This document shows, in pieces, positions 1 through 7,008 of a stretch of DNA of 13,369 nucleotides. The notes under the pieces are model-generated. The model was not told the DNA's origin. It worked only from the letters and a program-made list of their open reading frames with translations, and did not search any database. Position 1 is the first letter of the stretch; every line of letters starts with the position of its first letter. The translations under genes and the position numbers were made by a program. Origin of the DNA: JAAFIP01 sp031431335 (lineage in GTDB: Bacteria; Pseudomonadota; Gammaproteobacteria; Burkholderiales; Burkholderiaceae_C); the NCBI GenBank assembly GCA_031431335.1, contig JANPDG010000002.1, forward strand, positions 1-13,369, read 5' to 3'.

Positions 1-332
1 AAATAACCAATGACACAGATGTGAACAGCCTGCAAGCAGAGCTTGGCAATGCAGACGTTGTTACGCTGCATTTCCCTAAGTTCACAGACGGCCGTGCGTT
101 CAGCCAAGCCGTGCAGCTGCGCCGCCGCTTAGGCTACGAAGGCGACATTCGTGCAACAGGCGATGTGCTGATTGACCAGCTGGTGCAGCTCAAGCGCAGC
201 GGCTTTAGCAGCGCGGTACTGCGAGACGACCAAGACGCTGCCCACGGCCAAACCCTGCTGCAGCACTACAGCGGCTTTTACCAAGGTGACGCTGCACAGG
301 CGCAGCCCCTGTTTACAAAGCAGGCCGCATGA
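1..332 (+). CDS. DUF934 domain-containing protein, 3' part
   Basis: The reading frame is open to the left edge of the window (first full codon at 3), so only the C-terminal ~109 residues are seen; whole family members are roughly 150-180 residues. The stretch FPKFTDGRAFSQA followed by LRRRLGYEGDIRATGDVL and DQL is the conserved core of DUF934. The family's biochemical role is not established to my knowledge. It is typically found between the sulfite reductase hemoprotein gene cysI and cysH in betaproteobacteria, which implies a sulfite-reduction accessory role. Its stop codon overlaps the cysH start as ATGA, so the two are likely translationally coupled. A GTG at 21 could be mistaken for a start, but family similarity continues upstream of it. 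Confidence 0.9.
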   Translation, partial: ITNDTDVNSLQAELGNADVVTLHFPKFTDGRAFSQAVQLRRRLGYEGDIRATGDVLIDQLVQLKRSGFSSAVLRDDQDAAHGQTLLQHYSGFYQGDAAQAQPLFTKQAA

Positions 333-1093
333 ACGCAATTGCCCTGCACGCCAAACCGTCTGCCAGTTTTGCAGCCAAGCTGATCAAAACACAGGCGCTG
401 CTTACTGCTTCGTGCGAGCAATTTCAGCCCATCACCCAAGCCAGCAGCCTGGGTGCTGAAGACATGGTGATCACGCATCTGCTGCACACCCTGAAGCTCA
501 AGAGTGACATATTTGTGCTGCAAACGGGTCAGTTGCACGCCGAGACTCTCGCTCTGCTGCAGACTGTGCAAACCACTTACGGTGCAGACCGTGTGGTGCG
601 TGTGTACGAGCCAGACGCCGTAGCGGCAGACCAATTTGTAGCCGCCCACGGCGCGCTAGCCATGCGCCAAAGCATTGCGCTGCGCAAAGAGTGCTGCCAT
701 ATCCGCAAAATGGTGCCGCTGGAGCTTGCCCTACAAGGCAAAAAAGCCTGGATTACGGGACTGCGCAAAGAGCAATCCAACGCACGCGCTGAGGTGCTGG
801 CGGTAGAGCAGCAGACCACCGCAGGCGCAGAGCGCGCCAAGATTAACCCGCTGGCCGACTGGACGAACGGAGATGTGTGGCATTTCATCGCTGCCCACCA
901 TGTGCCTTACAACGCGCTGCATGACCAGTTTTACCCCAGCATCGGCTGTGCGCCCTGCACCCGCGCTGTGACTCTGGGCGAAGACTTTCGCTCGGGGCGC
1001 TGGTGGTGGGAGAGCGAAGCCGCCAAAGAATGTGGCCTGCATGTTGACTCATCCCCTGTGTCCAAAATTATTCCCATCACGGAGGCTGTATGA
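329..1093 (+). CDS. cysH: Assimilatory adenylyl-sulfate (APS) reductase CysH
   Basis: 254 residues. It reduces activated sulfate to sulfite in the cytoplasm with thioredoxin as electron donor. The two cysteine pairs that bind the [4Fe-4S] cluster of APS-type reductases are present: ECCHIRK (C122, C123) and GCAPC (C207, C210). The catalytic cysteine lies in the KECGLH signature at C235. PAPS-type enzymes lack the cluster cysteines, so this enzyme should use APS directly, which fits cysDN being present and cysC absent in the window. The ATG overlaps the upstream DUF934 stop and the TGA overlaps the cysD start (both ATGA), so the genes form one operon. Length is normal for the family. CysB-type control would act upstream of the window and is not visible. 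Confidence 0.96.
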   Translation: MNAIALHAKPSASFAAKLIKTQALLTASCEQFQPITQASSLGAEDMVITHLLHTLKLKSDIFVLQTGQLHAETLALLQTVQTTYGADRVVRVYEPDAVAADQFVAAHGALAMRQSIALRKECCHIRKMVPLELALQGKKAWITGLRKEQSNARAEVLAVEQQTTAGAERAKINPLADWTNGDVWHFIAAHHVPYNALHDQFYPSIGCAPCTRAVTLGEDFRSGRWWWESEAAKECGLHVDSSPVSKIIPITEAV

Positions 1094-2022
1094 ACGCCAG
1101 AGTCGAACCCCAATTGCTCTCTCACCTGTCCAACCAGCACCTCGATGCGCTCGAAGAAGAAACGATCTTTATCTTGCGCGAGGTAGCAGCTGCGTTTGAG
1201 CGCCCTGCCTTGCTGTTCTCGGGCGGTAAAGATTCACTGGTCATGCTGCGCTGCGCTGAAAAAGCGTTTGGCGCAGGCCGCATTCCCTACCCACTGCTGA
1301 TGATCGACACGGGGCACAACTTTACGGAAGTGACTGATTTTCGTGATGCCAGAGCGGCTGAGCTACGGGCCAAACTGATCGTACGCAGCGTGCAAGACTC
1401 GATGGCACGCGGCACCGTGCGCCTGGCCCACGAGGGCGAGTCGCGCAATGTGCACCAAAGCGTCACATTGCTCGAAGCCATTGAAGAGTTTCAGTTTGAT
1501 GCGCTCATTGGCGGTGCGCGCCGTGACGAAGAAAAAGCCCGCGCCAAAGAGCGCATCTTTAGCCACCGCGACAGCTTTGGCCAATGGCAGCCCAAAAGCC
1601 AGCGCCCTGAGCTGTGGACTGCGTTTAACACCAAGCTGCATCAGGGTGAGCATTTTCGCGTTTTCCCCATCAGCAACTGGACTGAGCTGGACGTATGGCA
1701 GTACATTGCCCGCGAAGCCATTGCCCTGCCGTCGCTGTACTACTCGCACCAGCGCTCTGTTGTAGAGCGCAAAGGGCTGCTCGTGCCCATTACGCCTCTC
1801 ACGCCTGCACGCGCAGGCGAGACGGTAGAACAACGCGATGTGCGTTTTCGCACAGTGGGCGACATCACCTGCACCTGCCCTGTGGCCAGCTTGGCCAGCA
1901 CCGCCGCCGAGATCGTGATCGAAACTTTGGCGGCAGACGTGAGTGAGCGCGGCGCCACCCGCATGGACGACAAAACCTCCGAAGCATCCATGGAAAAACG
2001 CAAAAAGGAAGGTTACTTTTAA
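1090..2022 (+). CDS. cysD: Sulfate adenylyltransferase subunit 2 (CysD)
   Basis: 310 residues. The catalytic, smaller subunit of ATP sulfurylase, an N-type ATP pyrophosphatase that forms APS from sulfate and ATP together with the GTPase CysN. The PP-loop SGGKDS is at residues 44-49 after LLF. IGGARRDEEKARAKER and the FPISNWTELDVWQYI segment are typical of CysD, and the C-terminus MEKRKKEGYF is the usual family ending. The start ATG overlaps the cysH stop (ATGA). The stop TAA is followed after 1 nt by the cysN start, and the end of cysD carries the cysN ribosome binding site (AAGGAAGG at about 2006). No oddities in length or key residues. Confidence 0.97.
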   Translation: MNARVEPQLLSHLSNQHLDALEEETIFILREVAAAFERPALLFSGGKDSLVMLRCAEKAFGAGRIPYPLLMIDTGHNFTEVTDFRDARAAELRAKLIVRSVQDSMARGTVRLAHEGESRNVHQSVTLLEAIEEFQFDALIGGARRDEEKARAKERIFSHRDSFGQWQPKSQRPELWTAFNTKLHQGEHFRVFPISNWTELDVWQYIAREAIALPSLYYSHQRSVVERKGLLVPITPLTPARAGETVEQRDVRFRTVGDITCTCPVASLASTAAEIVIETLAADVSERGATRMDDKTSEASMEKRKKEGYF

Positions 2023-2023
2023 T

Positions 2024-3280
2024 ATGACACACCTGTCCACACTCAAATTCATCACCTGCGGTAGCGTAGATGACGGCAAATCCACACTGATTGGCCGCCT
2101 GCTGGTCGACAGCAAAGCGGTATTGCAAGACCAACTCGCAGGCGTATCCAAGAGCGGCACGGCAGATCTGGCCCTGTTCACCGATGGCCTGAGCGCTGAA
2201 CGCGAACAAGGCATCACGATCGACGTAGCCTACCGTTACTTCAGCACCCCAACCCGCAAGTTCATCATTGGTGACGCGCCTGGCCACGAGCAGTACACCC
2301 GCAATATGGTGACTGCAGCCAGCAGCGCAGACGCCGCTGTGGTGCTGGTAGACGCCACCAAACTCGACTGGAAAAACCCCGCACTCACGCTGCTGCCCCA
2401 AACCCGTCGCCACAGCCTGCTGGTGCACCTGCTGCGCGTGCCCAGCATCGTGTTTGCTATTAACAAGCTAGATGCTGTCACCGACAGCGCACTGGCGCTT
2501 CACAACATCAGCGCTGCACTGGCTAAGTTTGCCAGCGAGGCGGGCATCAGCATCGTCGCCACCGTACCTATCTCGGCCCTGGATGGCAGCAATGTGGTAG
2601 AAAAAAATGATGCTTTTCCGACGTATACAGGAGATAGTTTGCTCTCAATATTAGAGCAATTGCCAAGTGCATCATCAGAAAACACGCTACCTTTAAGCTT
2701 TCCTGTGCAATGGGTTGAAAAGTTTTCTGAGTCTGCCGACACACACCAAGGCCGCCGCATATTTTGGGGCCGCATCGCCACAGGCAGCGTGCAGGTAGGT
2801 CAAGAGATCACCGTTTTGCCCAGTGGCCACAAAGCCAAGATAGCCCAAGTACTGGACCATATACGCCATCCTGGTGCAGTTCAGGCCGGCCTGAGCGCAG
2901 GCATCACCCTGGACCGCGAGCTCGACATTTCGCGCGGCGACTGGCTGCTGGCCGTTGGTACGTTTGAGCCTAACCGCAGCATCCAGGGCACCATCGCCTG
3001 GATGGACGACGCCCCACTGGTGGCCGGCCGCACCTACTGGGCGCTGCACGGCCACCGCTGGGTCAAAGCCAAAGTCGCGCATATCACCCACCGTTTGAAC
3101 ATTCACACATTGGCCAAAGAAGACGCTACAGAGCTCGCGCCCAACGAAATTGGCGGCATCGAACTGACCCTGCAAGAAGACCTGGCTACTGTGCCCTACA
3201 CCCAGTCCAAAACCCTCGGTGCACTGATTTTGGTAGACACCGCCAGCCATAAAACATCAGGAGCAGTGTTGATTAGTTAG
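2024..3280 (+). CDS. cysN: Sulfate adenylyltransferase subunit 1, GTPase (CysN)
   Basis: 418 residues with the ATG at 2024. This start was chosen over an upstream in-frame ATG at 1943 because AAGGAAGG lies about 11 nt before it and MTHLSTLKFITCGS is the normal family N-terminus. It is the regulatory EF-Tu-like GTPase subunit of ATP sulfurylase, where GTP hydrolysis drives APS formation by CysD. Motifs: P-loop GSVDDGKST (13-21), GITID (63-67), DAPGHEQY (84-91) and NKLD (147-150), then beta-barrel domains 2 and 3. There is no fused CysC kinase domain. A sharply AT-richer patch at about 2600-2715, coding the junction between the GTPase domain and domain 2, matches the dispersed repeat described elsewhere (2614-2643). 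The protein still looks canonical there (YTG then LL then LEQLP). Confidence 0.96.
   Translation: MTHLSTLKFITCGSVDDGKSTLIGRLLVDSKAVLQDQLAGVSKSGTADLALFTDGLSAEREQGITIDVAYRYFSTPTRKFIIGDAPGHEQYTRNMVTAASSADAAVVLVDATKLDWKNPALTLLPQTRRHSLLVHLLRVPSIVFAINKLDAVTDSALALHNISAALAKFASEAGISIVATVPISALDGSNVVEKNDAFPTYTGDSLLSILEQLPSASSENTLPLSFPVQWVEKFSESADTHQGRRIFWGRIATGSVQVGQEITVLPSGHKAKIAQVLDHIRHPGAVQAGLSAGITLDRELDISRGDWLLAVGTFEPNRSIQGTIAWMDDAPLVAGRTYWALHGHRWVKAKVAHITHRLNIHTLAKEDATELAPNEIGGIELTLQEDLATVPYTQSKTLGALILVDTASHKTSGAVLIS
2601..2660 (+). repeat. Diverged copy D of the dispersed repeat, inside cysN
   Basis: TTTTCCGACGT (2614-2624) and ATAGTTTGCT (2634-2643) are separated by exactly 9 nt. This is the same arrangement as in copy B at 10940-10969, with 23 of 30 positions identical ungapped. 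Upstream, AAAAAT before CTTTTCCGACG also resembles copy A read in reverse complement. A 7-bp hairpin (TTGCTCT 2639-2645 / AGAGCAA 2653-2659) follows. The local base composition is clearly more AT-rich than the rest of cysN. Confidence 0.5.
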
Positions 3281-3286
3281 ACCAGT

Positions 3287-3316
3287 TTGGAAAACAAAGC
3301 CAAAACCCAATAAAAT
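3287..3316 (+). promoter_or_regulatory. Possible sigma-70 promoter for fdxA
   Basis: In the 72-bp gap between cysN and fdxA, TTGGAA (3287-3292) and TAAAAT (3311-3316) are 18 nt apart, with 4/6 and 5/6 matches to the -35 and -10 consensus. A start near 3323 would give a leader of about 30 nt. The leader has no clear Shine-Dalgarno sequence. It would allow fdxA and the reductase gene to be expressed apart from the cys genes. This is a judgement by eye. Confidence 0.35.
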
Positions 3317-3352
3317 CAAGGGTTTACACCAGTTTCAGTTTAAAAGTTAAAA

Positions 3353-3682
3353 ATGACCCATATCGTCACCGAAGCCTGTATCAAATGCAAATACACCGAC
3401 TGCGTCGATGTATGCCCTGTGGACTGTTTCCGCGAAGGCCCCAATATGCTGGTCATCGACCCGGATGAGTGCATTGACTGCGCAGTCTGTATTCCAGAAT
3501 GCCCGGTCAACGCCATCTACGCAGAAGAAGACGCGCCTGCGGACCAACAGCACTTTATCAAGCTCAACATCGAGCTGTCGCAAAAAGCAGGCTGGAAAAG
3601 CATCACCAAACGCAAGCCTGCCCCAGCGGACGCGGATGAGTGGAAAGATGTGCCGAACAAATTAGCCCTTTTAGAACGCTGA
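3353..3682 (+). CDS. fdxA: 7Fe ferredoxin FdxA ([3Fe-4S][4Fe-4S])
   Basis: 109 residues. A small soluble electron carrier. The first cysteine group, CIKCKYTDCVDVCPVDC (C9 to C25), and the second, CIDCAVCIPECP (C40, C43, C46, C50), are arranged as in the FdxA family, where a [3Fe-4S] and a [4Fe-4S] cluster share the ligands and an extra C-terminal stretch caps the clusters. The length is normal (about 107). The next gene, 15 nt downstream, encodes a ferredoxin-NADP reductase, its probable redox partner. The position directly after the sulfate assimilation genes suggests a supply of electrons to sulfite reduction or to other reductive pathways, but this is inference. No strong Shine-Dalgarno precedes the ATG. 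Confidence 0.95.
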   Translation: MTHIVTEACIKCKYTDCVDVCPVDCFREGPNMLVIDPDECIDCAVCIPECPVNAIYAEEDAPADQQHFIKLNIELSQKAGWKSITKRKPAPADADEWKDVPNKLALLER

Positions 3683-3697
3683 AAAAGCGCTGAAATT

Positions 3698-4798
3698 ATG
3701 GAACCACAATTGAACCAAGAAGTGATCGACACGGCCCACGCGCACAGCGGCGCTATCGAAACTGACGCAGTCATCATCGGCGCTGGCCCGGTGGGATTGT
3801 TCCAAGTCTTTGAGTTGGGCCTGCTAGAAGTCAAAGCCCACGTCATTGACAGTCTGGCCTACCCCGGTGGCCAATGCATTGAGCTGTACCCTGACAAGCC
3901 CATTTACGATATTCCTGCAGTGCCTGTCTGCACTGGCAAAGAGCTGACCGATAGCTTGCTCAAACAGATCGCGCCATTCGGCGCGACATTTCACTTTGGC
4001 CAAGAAGTGACCACGGTAGAAAAGCAAGCCGACGGCAGATTTTTTGTCGAGACCAGCAAAGGCACTACGTTTCTGACCAAAACCATCTTCATTGCAGCAG
4101 GCGTAGGCGCGTTTCAGCCGCGCACGCTCAAGGTTGAAGGTCTTGAGGCCTATGACGGCACCCAGCTGCACTACCGCGTGCGCAATCCAGAGCAGTTCAA
4201 AGACAAAAACCTTGTTATCGTTGGCGGTGGTGATTCTGCATTGGACTGGGCGCTGAACTTTGCCCAAGAAGGCCCCAACAAAGCCGAGTCCGTCATCTTG
4301 CTGCACCGCCGCGATGGCTTTAAAGCCGCGCCCGCCTCAGTCGCTAAAATGCGCGCACTGTGCGAAGCGCACGAGATGCAATTCACGGTGGGCCAGATTA
4401 CAGATATCGAGCAAAAAGATGGCGTACTCACCGGCGTAAAAGTCACGGGTGGTGACGGCGTAACCCGCTTGATGCCGCTGGACATGCTGCTGGTCTTTTT
4501 TGGCCTGTCACCCAAGCTCGGCCCGATTGCCCACTGGAGCCTAGAGATTGAGCGCAAGCAGGTCAAGGTCGATACCGAGAAATTCAGTACCAATGTGCCC
4601 GGCATCTTCGCGGTGGGCGACATCAACACCTACCCTGGCAAAAAGAAACTGATTTTGTCTGGTTTTCATGAATGCGCCCTCGCCGCCTTTGGGGCGGTCG
4701 GCATCATTTTCCCGAACAAAAAGGTACATCTGCAATACACCACCACCTCGCCCAAGCTGCACAAGGTGTTGGGCGTGGAATCACCCGTTTTTGATTAA
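3698..4798 (+). CDS. Ferredoxin--NADP reductase, thioredoxin-reductase-like (YumC type)
   Basis: 366 residues. A FAD/NADPH flavoprotein of the two-Rossmann-fold type. The FAD-binding GAGPVG is at residues 28-33, the YPGGQCIELYP segment follows, the NADPH-binding GGGDSALDWA starts at residue 176, and the C-terminal FAD motif is GDINTYPGKK. Thioredoxin reductases carry a redox-active CxxC just after the NADPH motif. It is absent here (ALDWALNFAQEG), which is the hallmark of the YumC-like ferredoxin-NADP reductases. It lies 15 nt after fdxA and is probably cotranscribed with it, moving electrons between NADPH and FdxA. A weak hairpin-plus-T-run follows the stop. An unrelated pyridine nucleotide-disulphide oxidoreductase role is possible but less likely given the neighbour. 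Confidence 0.92.
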   Translation: MEPQLNQEVIDTAHAHSGAIETDAVIIGAGPVGLFQVFELGLLEVKAHVIDSLAYPGGQCIELYPDKPIYDIPAVPVCTGKELTDSLLKQIAPFGATFHFGQEVTTVEKQADGRFFVETSKGTTFLTKTIFIAAGVGAFQPRTLKVEGLEAYDGTQLHYRVRNPEQFKDKNLVIVGGGDSALDWALNFAQEGPNKAESVILLHRRDGFKAAPASVAKMRALCEAHEMQFTVGQITDIEQKDGVLTGVKVTGGDGVTRLMPLDMLLVFFGLSPKLGPIAHWSLEIERKQVKVDTEKFSTNVPGIFAVGDINTYPGKKKLILSGFHECALAAFGAVGIIFPNKKVHLQYTTTSPKLHKVLGVESPVFD

Positions 4799-4814
4799 AG
4801 CTTGCCGATCCGAG

Positions 4815-4832
4815 GGCTAAAAAGCCATTTTT
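4815..4832 (+). terminator. Weak intrinsic terminator after the reductase gene
   Basis: GGGCT-AAAA-AGCC followed by ATTTTTT lies 17 nt after the reductase stop codon. The stem is only 4-5 bp, so termination may be partial. It also overlaps the -35 region expected for the tRNA promoter. Confidence 0.4.
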
Positions 4833-4838
4833 TCGGAC

Positions 4839-4844
4839 TATAAT
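4839..4844 (+). promoter_or_regulatory. -10 box of the tRNA-Asn promoter
   Basis: A perfect TATAAT lies 13 nt before the first base of tRNA-Asn, placing transcription start near 4850. I do not see a good -35 match at the expected distance. Confidence 0.55.
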
Positions 4845-4857
4845 CTGAGGCTACCAT

Positions 4858-4933
4858 TCCTCGATAGCTCAGTTGGTAGAGCGCCGGACTGTTAATCCGT
4901 AGGTCCCTGGTTCGAGCCCAGGTCGAGGAGCCA
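4858..4933 (+). tRNA. tRNA-Asn (anticodon GUU)
   Basis: A 76-nt cloverleaf with encoded CCA. Acceptor arm TCCTCGA (4858-4864) pairs with TCGAGGA (4923-4929), the discriminator is G4930 and CCA is at 4931-4933. The D arm is GCTC/GAGC, the anticodon loop CTGTTAA has GTT at 4891-4893, and the T arm CCTGG-TTCGAGC-CCAGG is perfect. One C-U mismatch closes the anticodon stem. It has its own -10 box upstream and a terminator downstream, so it is an independent single-tRNA transcription unit. Confidence 0.98.
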
Positions 4934-4942
4934 AAGAATACT

Positions 4943-4973
4943 AAAGCCCTGCATTATTTGCAGGGCTTTTTTT
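4943..4973 (+). terminator. Intrinsic terminator of tRNA-Asn
   Basis: AAAGCCCTGC (4943-4952) and GCAGGGCTTT (4960-4969) form a perfect 10-bp stem with a 7-nt loop. The T-run continues to 4973, ten bases after the tRNA CCA end. Confidence 0.92.
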
Positions 4974-5436
4974 ATGGGCTCTGCGGTGCCCGGCTATGAG
5001 TCCCACACCCACACCCAGACACACAAGTTGCGGCGTGCAATACCATCCGCCAGTTCGCAGTGTGGGTTAATTCCCCGCTTGGACGTAAAGTTTGGTGGAT
5101 TGTGTGAAACCAAGTTTGCTGTGAGGCACCAGCCCAATCTTCAATGGTGTGCAGTGGCCATCGCTGCAAAACTAGATATAGCGTAATTGCACAAGCTGCA
5201 ACTTGCGCTGTCTGCAGCGCAAGTGCACCCGCATGTATGAAACATGCAGCCCACTTAACTCACCACATGAAACACACTGCGCCTTGTCTGCTGGGCGCTC
5301 TACCTCAACAATCCCAGCACTTGACCCGCTGACTACCTCTGAAAACTGAGAGGAATCCTCCTCGCAGTCTTCATGCCGCGCAACAAGCGCAACGGCACAG
5401 CGGGCCTGGTTGATCTTTTGCTTTAGGAGCACATGT
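4974..5436. other. 463-bp non-coding stretch with hairpins
   Basis: No convincing gene on either strand: the short open frames here show no family motifs and no good ribosome binding sites. Visible structure: a perfect 10-bp inverted repeat at 5201-5224, a hairpin GCATGT/ACATGC at 5231-5247, an enclosing pair AAGTG (5221-5225) / CACTT (5252-5256), and a small GAGGA/TCCTC hairpin at 5350-5363. The first and second structures share bases 5221-5224 and would be mutually exclusive in RNA. It may be the leader of the lipoprotein gene or hold a small RNA; neither can be shown from sequence alone. Confidence 0.5.
5201..5224. repeat. Perfect 10-bp inverted repeat, 4-nt loop
   Basis: ACTTGCGCTG (5201-5210) and CAGCGCAAGT (5215-5224) are exact reverse complements around TCTG. 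No T-run follows, so it is not a typical intrinsic terminator. It lies 212 bp before the lipoprotein start. Confidence 0.7.
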
Positions 5437-6909
5437 ATGACTTATCGAATGCGACCACTTGGACTTGTTTGGGCACAAAGGCTTGGCCTAGCGCTGGCAG
5501 CGGCCAGCAGTATGGCACTGGTAGCCTGCGGCGGCGGAGGCAGCAATGATGCGGCGCCTACCGCTGTAAGCTCCAGCAACCCTGCTGCCGTGCAAAGCGT
5601 GTCAACAGACGAGCAAACCTCGGTGACCATTAACACCACCTCCAGCATGGGCACGAGCACAGGCACCGCTACTGGAACGACCACGGGCACTGTCACCATG
5701 CAGGTCATGCGCACAGCCGCATTAGACTTTGAAGGCAAGGTAGATGCCGGTCCGAGCAAAGGCACTGAGCTCAAAGGTAAATTGCAGTTGAATGCCAAGA
5801 GCACAGACGGCGGCAAGAATTTTGAAGTGGCAGGCAAGCTGATTCAGCGCAGCAGCATGGCGGAGAGTAATCCGCAACTCACCGATGCACAAAAAGAGCA
5901 AATTAAAGCGGCTCTGAGAAAGTTTTATGACGCCAGCAAAATGGACTATGAGAAATTTCGCTTAGGTGTAGCCACATTAACGCAAACCACTGACGACTTG
6001 CTCAAAGTGCAGCGTGATGCATGGGCCTCGATTCCCGCCAATGCGACGGGCACCGCAGCGCAATACCAGGCCATCAATGACAAAGTCAAACCTATTTTGG
6101 ACGACTTTGGCAAAAAGCTCGATGCCTTGCAGGCCACACTCACCAAAGACCTAAAGGCGCTCAACGATACGCTCAAAGCTGAGCTAGATGCTATCAAGCC
6201 TTCGGGAGGTACCACTACGATGCCTGATATTAATGTGACCGGTACATTAACTGGGGATGGCAAAATTACCCTCACTTTCGACCTAGGCGCTGGCGCGAAA
6301 ATCGTGGGCACAGGCCAGACCGATGCCAAAGGCAAGTTCACAGGCACATTTACGGGCCCTGCCAGCGGCGACACCGGCACATGGTCTGCCAACCCGATCT
6401 TGTGTGAGCCCACCACGCCCACCACACCGGGCGGCACCAGCACCATGCCAACACCTACAGGCACCATGCCAACACCCACAGGCACTATGCCAACACCTAC
6501 AGGCACCACGCCCGTACCCACAGGTACCATGCCAGTACCCACCGGGACAACACCTACGCCTACTGGCACCATGCCGACCCCCACAGGCACCATGCCCACC
6601 ACGCCCACAGGCACTGGCACCGTGACCATGCCCAACCCTGGGCCTGAGAACTGCACAGGCCGCGTCCGTGTAGGCGCAGAAATCAGCGAGGTGATATCTG
6701 CAAGCGTGATCAAGGTAGGCACAAACGTGACCATTGGCCAGTACGTCAACGGTATACCGTTTGATATCAGCAGCGCCAAGCTGGTTGGCGGTACGGCAGC
6801 CAACTTTGTAGTGGGCAAACGTGTGCAGATTTGCAGCGATGATGCGATCAGCGGCATCACTGCCAGCTCTGCGCCACCGCTCAAAGCCAGCACGGTGATT
6901 TTTAGGTAA
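5437..6909 (+). CDS. Lipoprotein with Pro/Thr/Gly tandem repeat
   Basis: 490 residues starting at ATG 5437. AGGAG at 5425-5429 fits this start, and an earlier in-frame TTG at 5410 is not needed. The signal peptide has a lipobox, LVAC, with lipidation expected at C31, so the protein is membrane anchored, probably in the outer membrane. Order: a Gly/Ser/Thr-rich linker; a predicted beta module near 90-140; a charged helical region near 150-265 with a coiled-coil look (DDFGKKLDALQATL); a second beta-rich module near 267-320 ending GTWSA; a 7-residue repeat (337-393); and a C-terminal beta domain near 405-490 that resembles DUF5666-type folds only loosely. I do not recognise a specific family. 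The repeat probably acts as a stiff surface spacer. It is a single-gene unit with a terminator after it. Confidence 0.85.
   Translation: MTYRMRPLGLVWAQRLGLALAAASSMALVACGGGGSNDAAPTAVSSSNPAAVQSVSTDEQTSVTINTTSSMGTSTGTATGTTTGTVTMQVMRTAALDFEGKVDAGPSKGTELKGKLQLNAKSTDGGKNFEVAGKLIQRSSMAESNPQLTDAQKEQIKAALRKFYDASKMDYEKFRLGVATLTQTTDDLLKVQRDAWASIPANATGTAAQYQAINDKVKPILDDFGKKLDALQATLTKDLKALNDTLKAELDAIKPSGGTTTMPDINVTGTLTGDGKITLTFDLGAGAKIVGTGQTDAKGKFTGTFTGPASGDTGTWSANPILCEPTTPTTPGGTSTMPTPTGTMPTPTGTMPTPTGTTPVPTGTMPVPTGTTPTPTGTMPTPTGTMPTTPTGTGTVTMPNPGPENCTGRVRVGAEISEVISASVIKVGTNVTIGQYVNGIPFDISSAKLVGGTAANFVVGKRVQICSDDAISGITASSAPPLKASTVIFR
6445..6615 (+). repeat. 21-bp tandem repeat coding (M/T)P(T/V)PTGT
   Basis: Seven 21-bp units start at 6445, 6466, 6487, 6508, 6529, 6550 and 6571, followed by a slightly longer degenerate unit from 6592 (MPTTPTGT). 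The units differ at third codon positions and in M/T and T/V swaps. Because the unit length is a multiple of three, gain or loss of units would change spacer length without a frameshift. Confidence 0.93.
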
Positions 6910-6917
6910 AAGCCTAT

Positions 6918-6946
6918 GATGCAGCGCCCAAGTTGAGCGTTGCATC
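6918..6946. repeat. Hairpin before the convergent terminator
   Basis: GATGCAGCGC (6918-6927) and GCGTTGCATC (6937-6946) pair over 10 bp with one G-U, around a 9-nt loop. It lies just after the lipoprotein stop, immediately before the terminator, and may stabilise or assist transcript ends. Confidence 0.55.
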
Positions 6947-6950
6947 TAAA

Positions 6951-6990
6951 AATAAAGCCGCACCGCCTTAACAGGCAGTGCGGCTTTTTT
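6951..6990. terminator. Bidirectional intrinsic terminator
   Basis: AAAGCCGCAC (6954-6963) pairs with GTGCGGCTTT (6978-6987), with GCCT/AGGC extending the stem past one mismatch. A T-run ends it on the plus strand (to 6990), and on the minus strand the stem is followed by TTTATTTTT. It therefore serves both the lipoprotein gene and the convergent SIMPL-domain gene. Confidence 0.9.
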
Positions 6991-7008
6991 GCGACCTTGA
7001 CTCTGGTT

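Noticed and set aside
1863..2428. Minus-strand frames across the cysD/cysN junction (up to 284 residues)
   Set aside because: Shadows of cysD and cysN on the opposite strand without recognisable motifs or start signals.
4858..5436. tRNA-Asn as an integration site for a mobile island
   Set aside because: I saw no second copy of the tRNA 3' end and no integrase gene in the window.
6445..6615. Possible CRISPR-like array
   Set aside because: The units are contiguous 21-bp in-frame tandem repeats without unique spacers, coding a Pro/Thr/Gly stretch of the lipoprotein.
6283..6945. Long minus-strand open frames antisense to the lipoprotein gene (220 and 315 residues)
   Set aside because: They are produced by the repetitive, codon-biased coding strand; the plus frame has a ribosome binding site, lipobox and terminator, while these have none and read Cys/His/Gly- or Val/Pro-rich.
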